DNA of 64,000 nucleotides from positions 177,200 to 241,199 of the forward strand of contig NZ_AQUR01000104.1 of NCBI RefSeq assembly GCF_000372525.1. Reading direction: 5' to 3'. The position numbers and the translations under genes are program-made. The stretch comes from Cupriavidus neocaledonicus (GTDB lineage Bacteria; Pseudomonadota; Gammaproteobacteria; Burkholderiales; Burkholderiaceae). Positions 29,345-37,433 of the stretch are shown here, piece after piece (the stretch's first letter is position 1; each line of letters opens with the position of its first letter). The notes under the pieces are model-generated. The model saw only the letters and a list, made by a program, of their open reading frames with translations, had not been told where the DNA came from and made no database searches.

Positions 29345-29522
29345 GCGAGATCTCCTACCCGTGTGGACTGGCGCCGCGGCAGATGCGCTTGAAGGGGGGG
29401 CGCCGCGGTGCGGCAATTTGCGATGCTACCGGACGGTGCAACGCACCGCATCGGTATCAATACCTAGCAAATCCGCCAGCTTAGCGCCCTTACCTTTCGA
29501 TCACCTTGCCGCAACGCTGGCG

Positions 29523-30548
29523 TCATTCGGCGTGGATGTCGGCGGACTGGATCACCTTGGCCCAGCGCGCCAGCTCGGCCTTCTGGTATTGCGCCAGCTG
29601 CTGCGGGTTCATGTACCTGGCCTCGGCGCCCAGTTCCTCGGCCTTCTTGCGGAAGGCCTCGGTGCGCATGATCTTGTCGATCTCGCCGGTCAGCTTGTCG
29701 ATCACCGGCTTGGGCGTGCCCGCCGGCGCGTACATCGCGAACCACGACGACACGTCGAGATCGGGGTAGCCGGCCTCGGGCGCCGACGGCACGTCCTTCA
29801 GGCTGGGCAGGCGGGTCTTGCTGGTCACCACCAGCGGGCGCAGCTTGCCGGCGGCGATATGGCCCATCAGCGGCGGCGGCGTGGTGATGGTCAGGTCGAC
29901 CGAGCCGCCCAGCAGGTCGGTCATGGCCGGGCCGGTGCCCTTGTACGGCACGTGCGTGATCTTGGTGCCGGCCATCTGGTTCAGCAACTCGGTCGACACA
30001 TGCTGCAGCGAGCCATTGCCCGACGAGGCGTAGTTGAGCTTGTCCGGGTTGGCCTTGGCGTAGGCCACCAGTTCCTTCAGCGACTTGACCGGCAGGCTCG
30101 GGCGCACCACCAGCACCTGCGGCGCCGACAGGATATTGGCCACGGGCGCGAAGTCCTTGACCGGGTCCCACGACAGGTTCTTCACCAGCAGCGGCGTGAT
30201 CACGTGGAAGCCCGAGTACTGCAGCATCAGCGTGTAGCCATCGGGCTTTGCGCGCGCCACCAGGTTCGCGGCGATGCCGCCGTTGCCGCCGGGACGGTTG
30301 TCGACCACCACCGGCTGGCCGAGCGCCCTGGACAGCGGCTCGGCAATCATGCGTGCGGCGATGTCGGTGGTGCCGCCGGCCGCGGCCGATACCACCAGCG
30401 TTACCGGTCGCGCCGGATAGCTGCCGTCCTGCGCCAGTGCCGCCGGGGCGAACCATGCCGTGCCGATTGCGGCCAGCGTTGCCAGCGTGGCGGCCACGGC
30501 CTTGCGCCGTGCGGGCATGGCGCGCTGGTGTTGATGGGCTTGCTTCAT
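29523..30548 (-). CDS. Bug/TctC-family solute-binding protein
   Basis: A 341-residue periplasmic binding protein of the Bug (tripartite tricarboxylate transporter receptor) family, greatly expanded in Cupriavidus and Bordetella. A twin-basic-rich signal region (MPARRKAVAATLATLAAIGT) precedes mature YPARPVTLVVSAAAGGTTDI, the Bug hallmark; VDNRPGGNGGIAANLVA and YASSGNGSLQH follow. No TctA/TctB membrane genes are nearby, which is usual for orphan Bug proteins. It lies 51 bases after the HMG-CoA lyase gene, so it may bind the acid this cluster degrades. Confidence 0.9.
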   Translation of the reverse strand: MKQAHQHQRAMPARRKAVAATLATLAAIGTAWFAPAALAQDGSYPARPVTLVVSAAAGGTTDIAARMIAEPLSRALGQPVVVDNRPGGNGGIAANLVARAKPDGYTLMLQYSGFHVITPLLVKNLSWDPVKDFAPVANILSAPQVLVVRPSLPVKSLKELVAYAKANPDKLNYASSGNGSLQHVSTELLNQMAGTKITHVPYKGTGPAMTDLLGGSVDLTITTPPPLMGHIAAGKLRPLVVTSKTRLPSLKDVPSAPEAGYPDLDVSSWFAMYAPAGTPKPVIDKLTGEIDKIMRTEAFRKKAEELGAEARYMNPQQLAQYQKAELARWAKVIQSADIHAE

Positions 30549-30599
30549 GAGGGTCTCCGTTTGGTCTTGTGGATACGTTGTCGCGGTGCGTGTGCAGGG

Positions 30600-31571
30600 C
30601 TACGCCTGCCCGACAAAATGCTCGGCCAGCCAGGCCGGCGCCTGGTGCGTGCGCAGGCGCGGTCCCGCGCTCAGCAGCTGGCTATGGAGGTCGCGCCCGA
30701 CCAGTTCCGGCATGCCGGCAACCACCTCGAGCAGCGCGCCCAGGTCGACACCGGTCTGCACGCCCATGCAATCGAACATATGGACCAGGTCTTCGGTGCT
30801 GACGTTGCCGCTGGCTCCGGGCGCGTACGGGCACCCGCCCAGGCCGCCGGCGGCCGCGTCGAAGCGCGTCACGCCGGTCTGCCAGGCGGCCACGGCATTG
30901 GCCAGGCCCATGCCGCGGGTGTTGTGCAGGTGGATGGTCAGGCCGGTGGCAGGCAGCGCGGCCTGGAAGGCTGCGCACAGCGCCGCGACCTGATTCGGAT
31001 ACGCCATGCCGGTGGTATCGCACAGCGTGATGCCGGCCGCGCCGGCGTCGGCGAACGCGCTGGCCAGCGCCATGACCTCGGTGGCATCGACCTCGCCCTC
31101 GAACGGACAGCCGAATACCGTCGACAGCGACACATTGACCGGCACGCCGGCCGCGCCCGCCTCGGCAATCATCGCCAGCAGCTGCTGCCGCGACTGCGCG
31201 CGTGTCATGCGCAGGTTGGCGCGGTTGTGGGTTTCGCTGGCCGACATCACCAGGTTGACCTCGTCGGGGCGGCACGACAGGGCGCGCTCGAGCCCCCGCA
31301 GGTTGGGCACCAGCGCGGTGTAGCGCACGCCCGGCTGGCGCCGCATGCGGTGCATCAGCGCCTCGGCGTCGGCCAGCGCGGGAATGGCGCGCGCCGAGGT
31401 GAACGAGGTGGCCTCGATGCGCGCGAAGCCGCAGGCCGACAGCGCATCGACGAAGGCCACCTTGGCATCGGTCGGCACCACCACCGGTTCGATCTGCAGG
31501 CCGTCGCGCGGCGCGACTTCATTGATCTCGACGCGGGCCGGGCCGCGCAGGGGGCTGGCGGCGGCGCTCAT
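30600..31571 (-). CDS. Hydroxymethylglutaryl-CoA lyase
   Basis: A 323-residue TIM-barrel lyase that cleaves HMG-CoA to acetoacetate and acetyl-CoA. Key residues match true HMG-CoA lyases: EVAPRDGLQ with the catalytic Arg22-Asp23, the metal-binding HLHNTRGMG, and the signature GLGGCPYAPGASGNVSTED with its catalytic cysteine (about residue 243). Its start overlaps the stop of the CoA-transferase gene by 4 bases (ATGA), so the two are made together. The pair could activate and cleave a 3-hydroxy-3-methyl dicarboxylate; a citramalyl-CoA-type substrate is an alternative. Confidence 0.9.
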   Translation of the reverse strand: MSAAASPLRGPARVEINEVAPRDGLQIEPVVVPTDAKVAFVDALSACGFARIEATSFTSARAIPALADAEALMHRMRRQPGVRYTALVPNLRGLERALSCRPDEVNLVMSASETHNRANLRMTRAQSRQQLLAMIAEAGAAGVPVNVSLSTVFGCPFEGEVDATEVMALASAFADAGAAGITLCDTTGMAYPNQVAALCAAFQAALPATGLTIHLHNTRGMGLANAVAAWQTGVTRFDAAAGGLGGCPYAPGASGNVSTEDLVHMFDCMGVQTGVDLGALLEVVAGMPELVGRDLHSQLLSAGPRLRTHQAPAWLAEHFVGQA

Positions 31572-32764
31572 GCGATCACCTTGCGCGCGCGCAGGTCGGC
31601 GATGGCGGCGTCGTCGAAGCCGGCCTGCTTCAGCACCGCATCGGTATGCTCGCCCAGCGCCGGCGCGCGGTCATGGATGGCGCCGGGGCTGGCCGACAGC
31701 TTGGGCACCACGCCCGGCACTTCCACGGTCAGGCCCCCGGCCGAGGTCACCGACTCGATCACGCCGCGGGCGCGGTAGTGCGGGTCTTCGGCGATGTCCT
31801 TGACGGTATAAATGCGGCCCGACGGCACCTGCGCATCGCGCAGCACCGCCAGCGCCGACTCGACCGTCTGCGTGCGGGTCCAGTCGGCAATCGCGGCGTC
31901 GATCTCGTCGACGCGCGCGACGCGGCCGTCGTTGCGCTCCAGCGCGGGATCGTCGGCCAGGTCGGCGCGGCCGATGGCGAGCATCATGCGCTTGAAGATG
32001 GCATCGCCGTTGGCCGCCACCAGCACGTATTCTCCGCTGGCGCAGGGATAGGCGTTGGACGGCGCGATCCCCGGCAGCGCGCCGCCGGCGGGCTGGCGCA
32101 CCGCGCCGAAGGCGGAGTATTCCGGCAGCAGGCTTTCGCTCAGGTTGAACAGCGACTCGTACAGCGCCACGTCGATCACCTGCCCTTCGCCGCCGCGCGC
32201 ATCGCGCTGGTACAGCGCCAGCAGCACGCCCATGGCGCCATGCAGGCCGGCGATGGTGTCGCCCAGCGACAGGCCGGCGCGCACCGGCGCGCGGCCCGGC
32301 TCGCCAGTCAGGTGGCGCAGGCCGGCCATGGCCTCGGCCACGGCGGCAAAGCCGGGCTCGTCCTTCTTCGGGCCGGTCTGGCCGTACCCGGACACGCGCA
32401 GCATGATCAGGCGCGGGTTGTCGGCATGCAGCACGTCCCAGCCCAGGCCCCACTTCTCCATGGTGCCGGGGCGGAAGTTCTCGATCAGCACATCGGCCTC
32501 GGCGGCCAGCTTGCGCACCAGTGCCTGGCCTTCCGGCTGGCGCAGGTCGATGCAGACCGATTCCTTGTTGCGCGACTGCGCCTCCCACCACACCGAGGTG
32601 CCTTCATGGAGCATGCGCCATTTGCGCAGCGGGTCGCCCTGCCCGGGCGGCTCGACCTTGATGATGTGGGCGCCAAAGTCGGCCAGGGTCTTGGCGGCAA
32701 AGGGGCCGGCGATGAGTTGTCCGAGTTCGAGGACGCGAATGCCCTCGAGGATCTGTTGCGCCAT
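31568..32764 (-). CDS. CaiB/BaiF family CoA-transferase
   Basis: A 398-residue class III CoA-transferase, moving CoA between acyl-CoA and a carboxylic acid. The family features are intact: ILEGIRVLELGQLIAGPFA at the N-terminus, ADFGAHIIKVEPPGQGD, ENFRPG (residues 95-100) and the catalytic aspartate at 169 in LSLGDTIAGLHGAMG. The C-terminal small domain (VPGVVPKLSASPGAI) is complete. The coupled HMG-CoA lyase suggests a hydroxy-dicarboxylate acceptor. The ATG is at 32764. The upstream 208-base gap to the lysR-type gene holds three phased GCTTAAG repeats. Confidence 0.9.
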   Translation of the reverse strand: MAQQILEGIRVLELGQLIAGPFAAKTLADFGAHIIKVEPPGQGDPLRKWRMLHEGTSVWWEAQSRNKESVCIDLRQPEGQALVRKLAAEADVLIENFRPGTMEKWGLGWDVLHADNPRLIMLRVSGYGQTGPKKDEPGFAAVAEAMAGLRHLTGEPGRAPVRAGLSLGDTIAGLHGAMGVLLALYQRDARGGEGQVIDVALYESLFNLSESLLPEYSAFGAVRQPAGGALPGIAPSNAYPCASGEYVLVAANGDAIFKRMMLAIGRADLADDPALERNDGRVARVDEIDAAIADWTRTQTVESALAVLRDAQVPSGRIYTVKDIAEDPHYRARGVIESVTSAGGLTVEVPGVVPKLSASPGAIHDRAPALGEHTDAVLKQAGFDDAAIADLRARKVIA

Positions 32765-32918
32765 GGGTCTCTCCGTGCGATGCGGCAGTCTTGTTGCAGT
32801 GCGGCAGCGCCATTGACTGGCTTGCCATACATTGCGGTTCGAACGGAGTTTGCCCCAGCGCGGGGCCTGCCAGGAATCGGCAATCGGAGAAGCGGGCTTT
32901 CTCGGAACGCGAAAGGCC

Positions 32919-32944
32919 GCTTAAGGCTGCTTAAGGGTGCTTAG
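32919..32944. promoter_or_regulatory. Three GCTTAAG repeats at 10-base spacing (candidate operator)
   Basis: GCTTAAG occurs at 32919-32925 and 32929-32935, and GCTTAG at 32939-32944, exactly 10 bases apart, so the copies lie on one face of the helix. CTTAAG is itself palindromic. The array lies between the LysR-type gene and the CoA-transferase gene, about 155 bases before the latter's start. A regulator-binding role is inferred from phasing and position. Confidence 0.4.
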
Positions 32945-32972
32945 CACTGCCGAAGACCCCGATGCCGGCGGC

Positions 32973-33878
32973 TCAGAACGGCGCGCGGTCCCCGCACAGG
33001 TGGGTGATCAGCAGCCGCGCCGAGACCGTCAGGCCGGCCGGGTCGCGCAGCCCGATCAGCAGCGAGCGGCGCGCCCACGCATCCTGCAGCGTCACCAGCG
33101 ACAGCCCCATCGACTTGACATGCGGCTCGGCCGCGATGCGCGGCAGCACGCCTACGCCCAGCCCGGCCATCACCATACGGCACATGGCGTCGAAGCTGCG
33201 CACCTGGATGCGCAGCCGGAACGGTCGGTCCAGCCGGCTGCTCTCTTCCAGCAGGCGCGCCGCCAGCGAGGTTTCCTGCGGCAGGCTGACGAAGTCGAAT
33301 TCGAGCGTATCGGCGTAGTGCACCGGCCCGCGCGCGGCCAGCGGATGGTTGGGCGGGGTGATGATGACCAGCTCGTCCTGGCGGTATTCGACCGTCATCA
33401 GCCCGGCGGCCGGCGTGCGGTCGGCGAAGATGCCGACGTCGGCGCGGTTCTCGACCAGCGCGGCAACGATGTCGCGGCTGTTCTGCTCTTCCAGCTCGAT
33501 GCGGATGGTCGGATGGCGCTGCATGAACGAGGCCAGGTCATCGGGCAGGAACTGCGTGATCGCCGAGGTATTGGCGCACACCCGCACCTGCCCGCGCACG
33601 CCGGAGGCATAGTCCGACATCACCCCGGCCATGCGCTCGACGTCCTGCAGGATGGTCAGCGCATGGTGGAAGCAGGCCTGGCCCGCCTCGGTCAGCTGCA
33701 CGCCGGCGGCATGGCGAAAGAACAGCGGCGCGCCCACCGCGGTCTCGAGGTCGGAAATGCGCTTGCTCGCCGCGGCCACCGCCAGGTGCGACTGGCGCGC
33801 GCCGGCCGAGATGCTGCCCTGCCGGGCCACGGCAACGAACAAGCCAAGCGTGACGAGATCGAAGCGAGCCAGGTTCAT
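32973..33878 (-). CDS. LysR family transcriptional regulator
   Basis: A 301-residue LysR-type regulator: winged helix-turn-helix at about residues 5-64 (FVAVARQGSISAGARQSHLA, AASKRISDLETAVGAPLFFR), then a periplasmic-binding-like effector domain. It is unusual in running in the same direction as its likely target, immediately upstream of the CoA-transferase operon, not divergent from it. The ATG at 33878 begins MNLARFDLVTLGLF. The effector is probably an acid or CoA ester of the pathway, which is inference. Confidence 0.9.
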   Translation of the reverse strand: MNLARFDLVTLGLFVAVARQGSISAGARQSHLAVAAASKRISDLETAVGAPLFFRHAAGVQLTEAGQACFHHALTILQDVERMAGVMSDYASGVRGQVRVCANTSAITQFLPDDLASFMQRHPTIRIELEEQNSRDIVAALVENRADVGIFADRTPAAGLMTVEYRQDELVIITPPNHPLAARGPVHYADTLEFDFVSLPQETSLAARLLEESSRLDRPFRLRIQVRSFDAMCRMVMAGLGVGVLPRIAAEPHVKSMGLSLVTLQDAWARRSLLIGLRDPAGLTVSARLLITHLCGDRAPF

Positions 33879-33954
33879 GGGAGCGGACGGGAAATGAAAG
33901 CGCGCGCGCCGGTGGCAGTGCCTGCGGCAGGCATGCCGGCCGGCGCGGCGGCGC

Positions 33955-34569
33955 TCAGAGGTTGCGGCGGTCCATCACCGCGCGGGCGATGGTGCCGGCA
34001 TCGACATACTCGAGCTCGCCGCCCACCGGCACGCCGCGCGCCAGGCGCGACACCTTGAGGCCGCGCGCCTTGAGCATCTCGCCGATGTAGTGCGCGGTGG
34101 CCTCGCCTTCGCTGGTGAAGTTGGTGGCGACGATGACCTCGCCCACCGGGCCGCCCAGCTCGGGCTCGGTGGCGCGCGCCAGCAGCCGGTCCAGGTGGAT
34201 CTCGCGCGGGCCGATGCCATCCAGCGGCGAGAGCCGGCCCATCAGCACGAAATACTTGCCGCGATAGGTCAGGGTCTGCTCGATCATGACCTGGTCGGCC
34301 GGGGTTTCCACCACGCACAGCACCGAGGCGTCGCGGCGGTCGTCCAGGCAGGTCTCGCAGACCTCCTGCTCGGTGAAGGTATTGCAGCGCTGGCAGTGGC
34401 GGATATGGTCCGCCGCGCCCCGAAGCGCATCGCCCAGCTTGCGCGCGCCCTCGCGGTCATGCTGCAGCAGGTGGTAGGCCATGCGCTGGGCGGACTTGGG
34501 CCCGACGCCGGGCAGCACCCGCAGCGCCTCGACCAGCGCCTGCAGCGAAGTCGGCGACGACGCTTTCAC
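33955..34569 (-). CDS. recR: Recombination mediator RecR
   Basis: RecR works with RecO and RecF to load RecA on SSB-coated gaps. The 204-residue protein begins with GTG at 34569 (MKASSPTSLQALVEALRVLP). It has the helix-hairpin-helix GVGPKSAQRMAYHLL, the zinc finger CQRCNTFTEQEVCETC and the Toprim domain (LCVVETPADQVMIEQT). The C-terminal VGGELEYVDAGTIARAV is normal. It is 7 bases from the ybaB stop, in the standard dnaX-ybaB-recR operon. Confidence 0.96.
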   Translation of the reverse strand: MKASSPTSLQALVEALRVLPGVGPKSAQRMAYHLLQHDREGARKLGDALRGAADHIRHCQRCNTFTEQEVCETCLDDRRDASVLCVVETPADQVMIEQTLTYRGKYFVLMGRLSPLDGIGPREIHLDRLLARATEPELGGPVGEVIVATNFTSEGEATAHYIGEMLKARGLKVSRLARGVPVGGELEYVDAGTIARAVMDRRNL

Positions 34570-34576
34570 AATGGCC

Positions 34577-34909
34577 TTAGAACGGCAGCTTGAAGCCCGG
34601 GGGCAGCGGCAGGCCCGAGGTCATCGAGCCCATCTTTTCCTGCGTGGTGGCCTCTGCCTTGCGCACGGCGTCGTTGAAGGCCGCCGCGACCAGGTCTTCC
34701 AGCAGGTCTTTGTCCTCGCCCTCGGCCAGCAGGCTGGGGTCGATGGTGACGCGCTTGACGTCGTTCTTGCAGGTCATGACCACCTTGACGAGACCGGCGC
34801 CGGACTGGCCCTCGACCTCGATCTGGGCCAGCTGCTCCTGCATCTTCTTCATGTTTTCCTGCATCTGCTGGGCCTGCTTCATCAGCCCGGCGAGTTGACC
34901 TTTCATCAT
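34577..34909 (-). CDS. ybaB: YbaB/EbfC family nucleoid-associated protein
   Basis: A 110-residue small dimeric DNA-binding protein. It begins MMKGQLAGLMKQAQQMQENM; the second Met could equally be the start. An N-terminal coiled coil (residues 5-30) is followed by the conserved VEGQSGAGLVKVVMTCKNDV and VTIDPSLLAEGEDKDLLEDL segments. It sits between dnaX and recR as in most bacteria, which supports the call. The upstream part of the frame is not coding. Confidence 0.95.
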   Translation of the reverse strand: MMKGQLAGLMKQAQQMQENMKKMQEQLAQIEVEGQSGAGLVKVVMTCKNDVKRVTIDPSLLAEGEDKDLLEDLVAAAFNDAVRKAEATTQEKMGSMTSGLPLPPGFKLPF

Positions 34910-34976
34910 GATGGAATGCTCCTGGATTCGGTAAGAGTTCGGTGACGGAAATTCGGTAACGCCAGCTGGCCGCCGG

Positions 34977-37313
34977 TCAGGCGGCGCGCGGCTGGATCGA
35001 GCCTGGCACGATCTGGCCGCCGAAGTCGCGCAGCAGCCCCTGCACGAAGGGATCGGCCTCGATCGCGGCCTCGGCCTGGCGCTGGCGTTCGGCACGCGCC
35101 TCGGCGTCGGCGGCGGCGGCGGTGACCGTGACCCCGCCGACTTCGCAGACCACGCGCACCGGCTCGCCGAGGTGGTCGCCCAGCGCCTGCTGCAGCCGCT
35201 CGGCGACGCCGTTCTCGCCCAGCGCCGCGACCGGGATGCGCAGGTGGAAGGTGCGCCCGACCACCTGCGTCAGTTCGCTCTGGTACGCCAGCTGCTGCGC
35301 CAGGCCCTTCAGCGGCAGGCCGGCGGCCAGTGCTGGCCAGTCGCCGGTGAAGGCCGGCGGGGTGCCGTCCTCGCCCGCGGCGGGCGGACGCGGCGCGACG
35401 AATTTTGCGGACTCCGCCGGCGGTGACGGCACGGCAGCGGGCTCGCGGGTCGCCTCGGGCTCGCGCGCCGGGGCCGAGGCCGGGCGGGCGGTACCGTGGC
35501 GCGGTGCCGTGGCACGCGCCGCGGGTTCGCTGAAACCGTAGTCGTTGTAGCCCGGATCGCTGTCATAGGGCCCGATCACCGGCAGGTCGGGCGGCAGTTC
35601 TTCCCACGGCGGCACATCGCTGCCACCGGCGACTTCCCAGGGCGGCACGGATTCTGGTTGCGGTCTGGCGGCCACGGGGCGTGCCGCGGGCGCTGCCGCC
35701 GCGACGGGCGGCTGCGGCGCCGCCGGCCGTGCAACAGGAGCCGTTGCAGGTGCCGCAGCGGGACGGCTCGCGGCAGCGGCCGCGGGGGCGCGCAACGGTT
35801 GCGCCGGCGGCCGCTGCGCAGCGGCCGGCATGGCAGGCACGGCCGGCGCTGGCGCCTTGCGGGCGCCGCCGCGGGCAGCGGAAGCCTGGCGCGCGGCGGC
35901 AAGCGCCGCGGCCGCTGGCGACATGGCGCCGCCTGCCGCGCGCGCCGGCGCGGGTTCCGTGGCGGCAGGCGCGGTGGCAAGCGCGGCCGCTGGCGCAGCG
36001 GCAGGCTCGGCCACGGGCGCGGCTGGCGCAGCCATGGACGGCACCTGGGTGGATTCGATAATGGATGCAGCGGATGCAGCGGATGCAGCCGGCGCGGCGG
36101 CGGCAGTCGTCGCCTGGCGTGCCTCGGCGGGTCGCGCCGCGGCCGGCATGCCGGCATTGCGCGGGCGCGCGGGGGCTGCGCCGCCGCCCTGCCCCGCCGT
36201 GGCCGCCGGTTCGGACGACGGCCGGAACGCCAGCATGCGCAGCAGCGTCATGGTGAAGCCGGCGTATTCGTCCGGCGCCAGCGCCAGCTCGCTGCGGCCC
36301 AGGTTGGCGATCTGGTAGAACAGCTGCACTTCCTGCGCGTCGAACACGCCAGCCAGGCGCCGCACCTCGTCGGCTTCGGGCCATTCGTCCTGCACCGACG
36401 CCGGCACGGCCTGCGCCAGCGCCACCTTGTGCAGCAGCGAGCCCAGGTCCTGCAGCGCGCCGGCGAAGGACAGGCTGCGGTCGGCCATGGCATCGGCAAT
36501 CGCCAGCATGGCGGCGCCGTCCTCGGCGGCCAGCGCATCCAGCAACTGCACCAGGTAGCCCTGGTCGATCGCGCCCAGCATGCCGCGCACGGCTTCCTCG
36601 GAGACCTGTCCCGCGCTGTAGGCGATGGCCTGGTCGGTCAGTGACAGCGCGTCGCGCATCGAGCCATGCGCGGCCTGGGCCAGCAGCCGCAGCGCGTTGC
36701 CGTCGTGGGCAATGCCTTCCTGCGCCAGGATATGGTCCAGGTGCGAGACGATGTGTCCCGGCGGCATCTGCTTCAGGTTGAACTGCAGGCAGCGCGACAG
36801 CACCGTGACCGGGATCTTCTGCGGGTCGGTGGTGGCGAGGATGAACTTGACGTGCCCGGGCGGCTCTTCCAGCGTCTTCAGCATGGCGTTGAAGGCGTGG
36901 TTGGTCAGCATGTGCACTTCGTCGATCATGTAGACCTTGAAGCGCCCGGCGGTGGGGGCGTAGACGGCCTTGTCGAGCAGCTGCGCCATCTCGTCGACGC
37001 CGCGGTTGGAGGCGGCGTCCATCTCGATGTAGTCGACGAAGCGGCCGCTGTCGATTTCCTGGCAGGCCTTGCACTGCCCGCACGGCTCGGCGGTGATGCC
37101 GCCGCTGCCGTCAGGGCCGGTGCAGTTCAGGGCCTTGGCCAGGATCCGCGACAGCGTGGTCTTGCCGACCCCGCGCGTGCCGGTGAACAGGTAGGCATGG
37201 TGCAGCCGCTGTTGTTCCAGCGCGTGCGTGAGCGCGCGCACCACGTGCTCCTGGCCGACCAGCGTGGTGAAATCCCTGGGGCGCCATTTGCGCGCTAGAA
37301 CTTGATAACTCAT
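34977..37313 (-). CDS. dnaX: DNA polymerase III subunit gamma/tau
   Basis: DnaX is the clamp-loader ATPase; full-length tau also ties the polymerase cores to the DnaB helicase. The 778-residue product has the AAA+ module at 1-370: Walker A GTRGVGKTTLSRILAKALNC, zinc-binding CGQCKACQEID, Walker B region MIDEVHMLTNHAFNAMLKTL. A very Ala/Pro-rich linker (about 375-610) follows, then the tau C-terminal domain. I looked for the A6G slippery heptamer that yields gamma in E. coli and see none. The ATG at 37313 (MSYQVLARKWRP) matches the family start but has no Shine-Dalgarno; a -10 element ends seven bases before it. Confidence 0.96.
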   Translation of the reverse strand: MSYQVLARKWRPRDFTTLVGQEHVVRALTHALEQQRLHHAYLFTGTRGVGKTTLSRILAKALNCTGPDGSGGITAEPCGQCKACQEIDSGRFVDYIEMDAASNRGVDEMAQLLDKAVYAPTAGRFKVYMIDEVHMLTNHAFNAMLKTLEEPPGHVKFILATTDPQKIPVTVLSRCLQFNLKQMPPGHIVSHLDHILAQEGIAHDGNALRLLAQAAHGSMRDALSLTDQAIAYSAGQVSEEAVRGMLGAIDQGYLVQLLDALAAEDGAAMLAIADAMADRSLSFAGALQDLGSLLHKVALAQAVPASVQDEWPEADEVRRLAGVFDAQEVQLFYQIANLGRSELALAPDEYAGFTMTLLRMLAFRPSSEPAATAGQGGGAAPARPRNAGMPAAARPAEARQATTAAAAPAASAASAASIIESTQVPSMAAPAAPVAEPAAAPAAALATAPAATEPAPARAAGGAMSPAAAALAAARQASAARGGARKAPAPAVPAMPAAAQRPPAQPLRAPAAAAASRPAAAPATAPVARPAAPQPPVAAAAPAARPVAARPQPESVPPWEVAGGSDVPPWEELPPDLPVIGPYDSDPGYNDYGFSEPAARATAPRHGTARPASAPAREPEATREPAAVPSPPAESAKFVAPRPPAAGEDGTPPAFTGDWPALAAGLPLKGLAQQLAYQSELTQVVGRTFHLRIPVAALGENGVAERLQQALGDHLGEPVRVVCEVGGVTVTAAAADAEARAERQRQAEAAIEADPFVQGLLRDFGGQIVPGSIQPRAA

Positions 37314-37320
37314 GGCGGCG

Positions 37321-37329
37321 ATTGTAGCA
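37321..37329 (-). promoter_or_regulatory. Extended -10 element next to the dnaX start
   Basis: Read on the minus strand the bases are TGC TACAAT, followed by seven bases and then the dnaX ATG. This spacing puts the expected transcription start at or within two bases of the ATG, implying a leaderless dnaX mRNA. The -35 region is weak. Confidence 0.4.
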
Positions 37330-37433
37330 AAAGGCGGCCCCGCTCCGGCCGCCCCGGCGCCGGCCCCGGCGTCTTTATCCGGGCCGGGCGCCGGCGACCC
37401 GCGCCGGTGGCCGCCGGCCGTCCCTGGCCCGGC

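Noticed and set aside
34977..37313. Programmed frameshift in dnaX giving gamma
   Set aside because: No A-rich slippery heptamer was found on the coding strand; the linker is GC-rich throughout.
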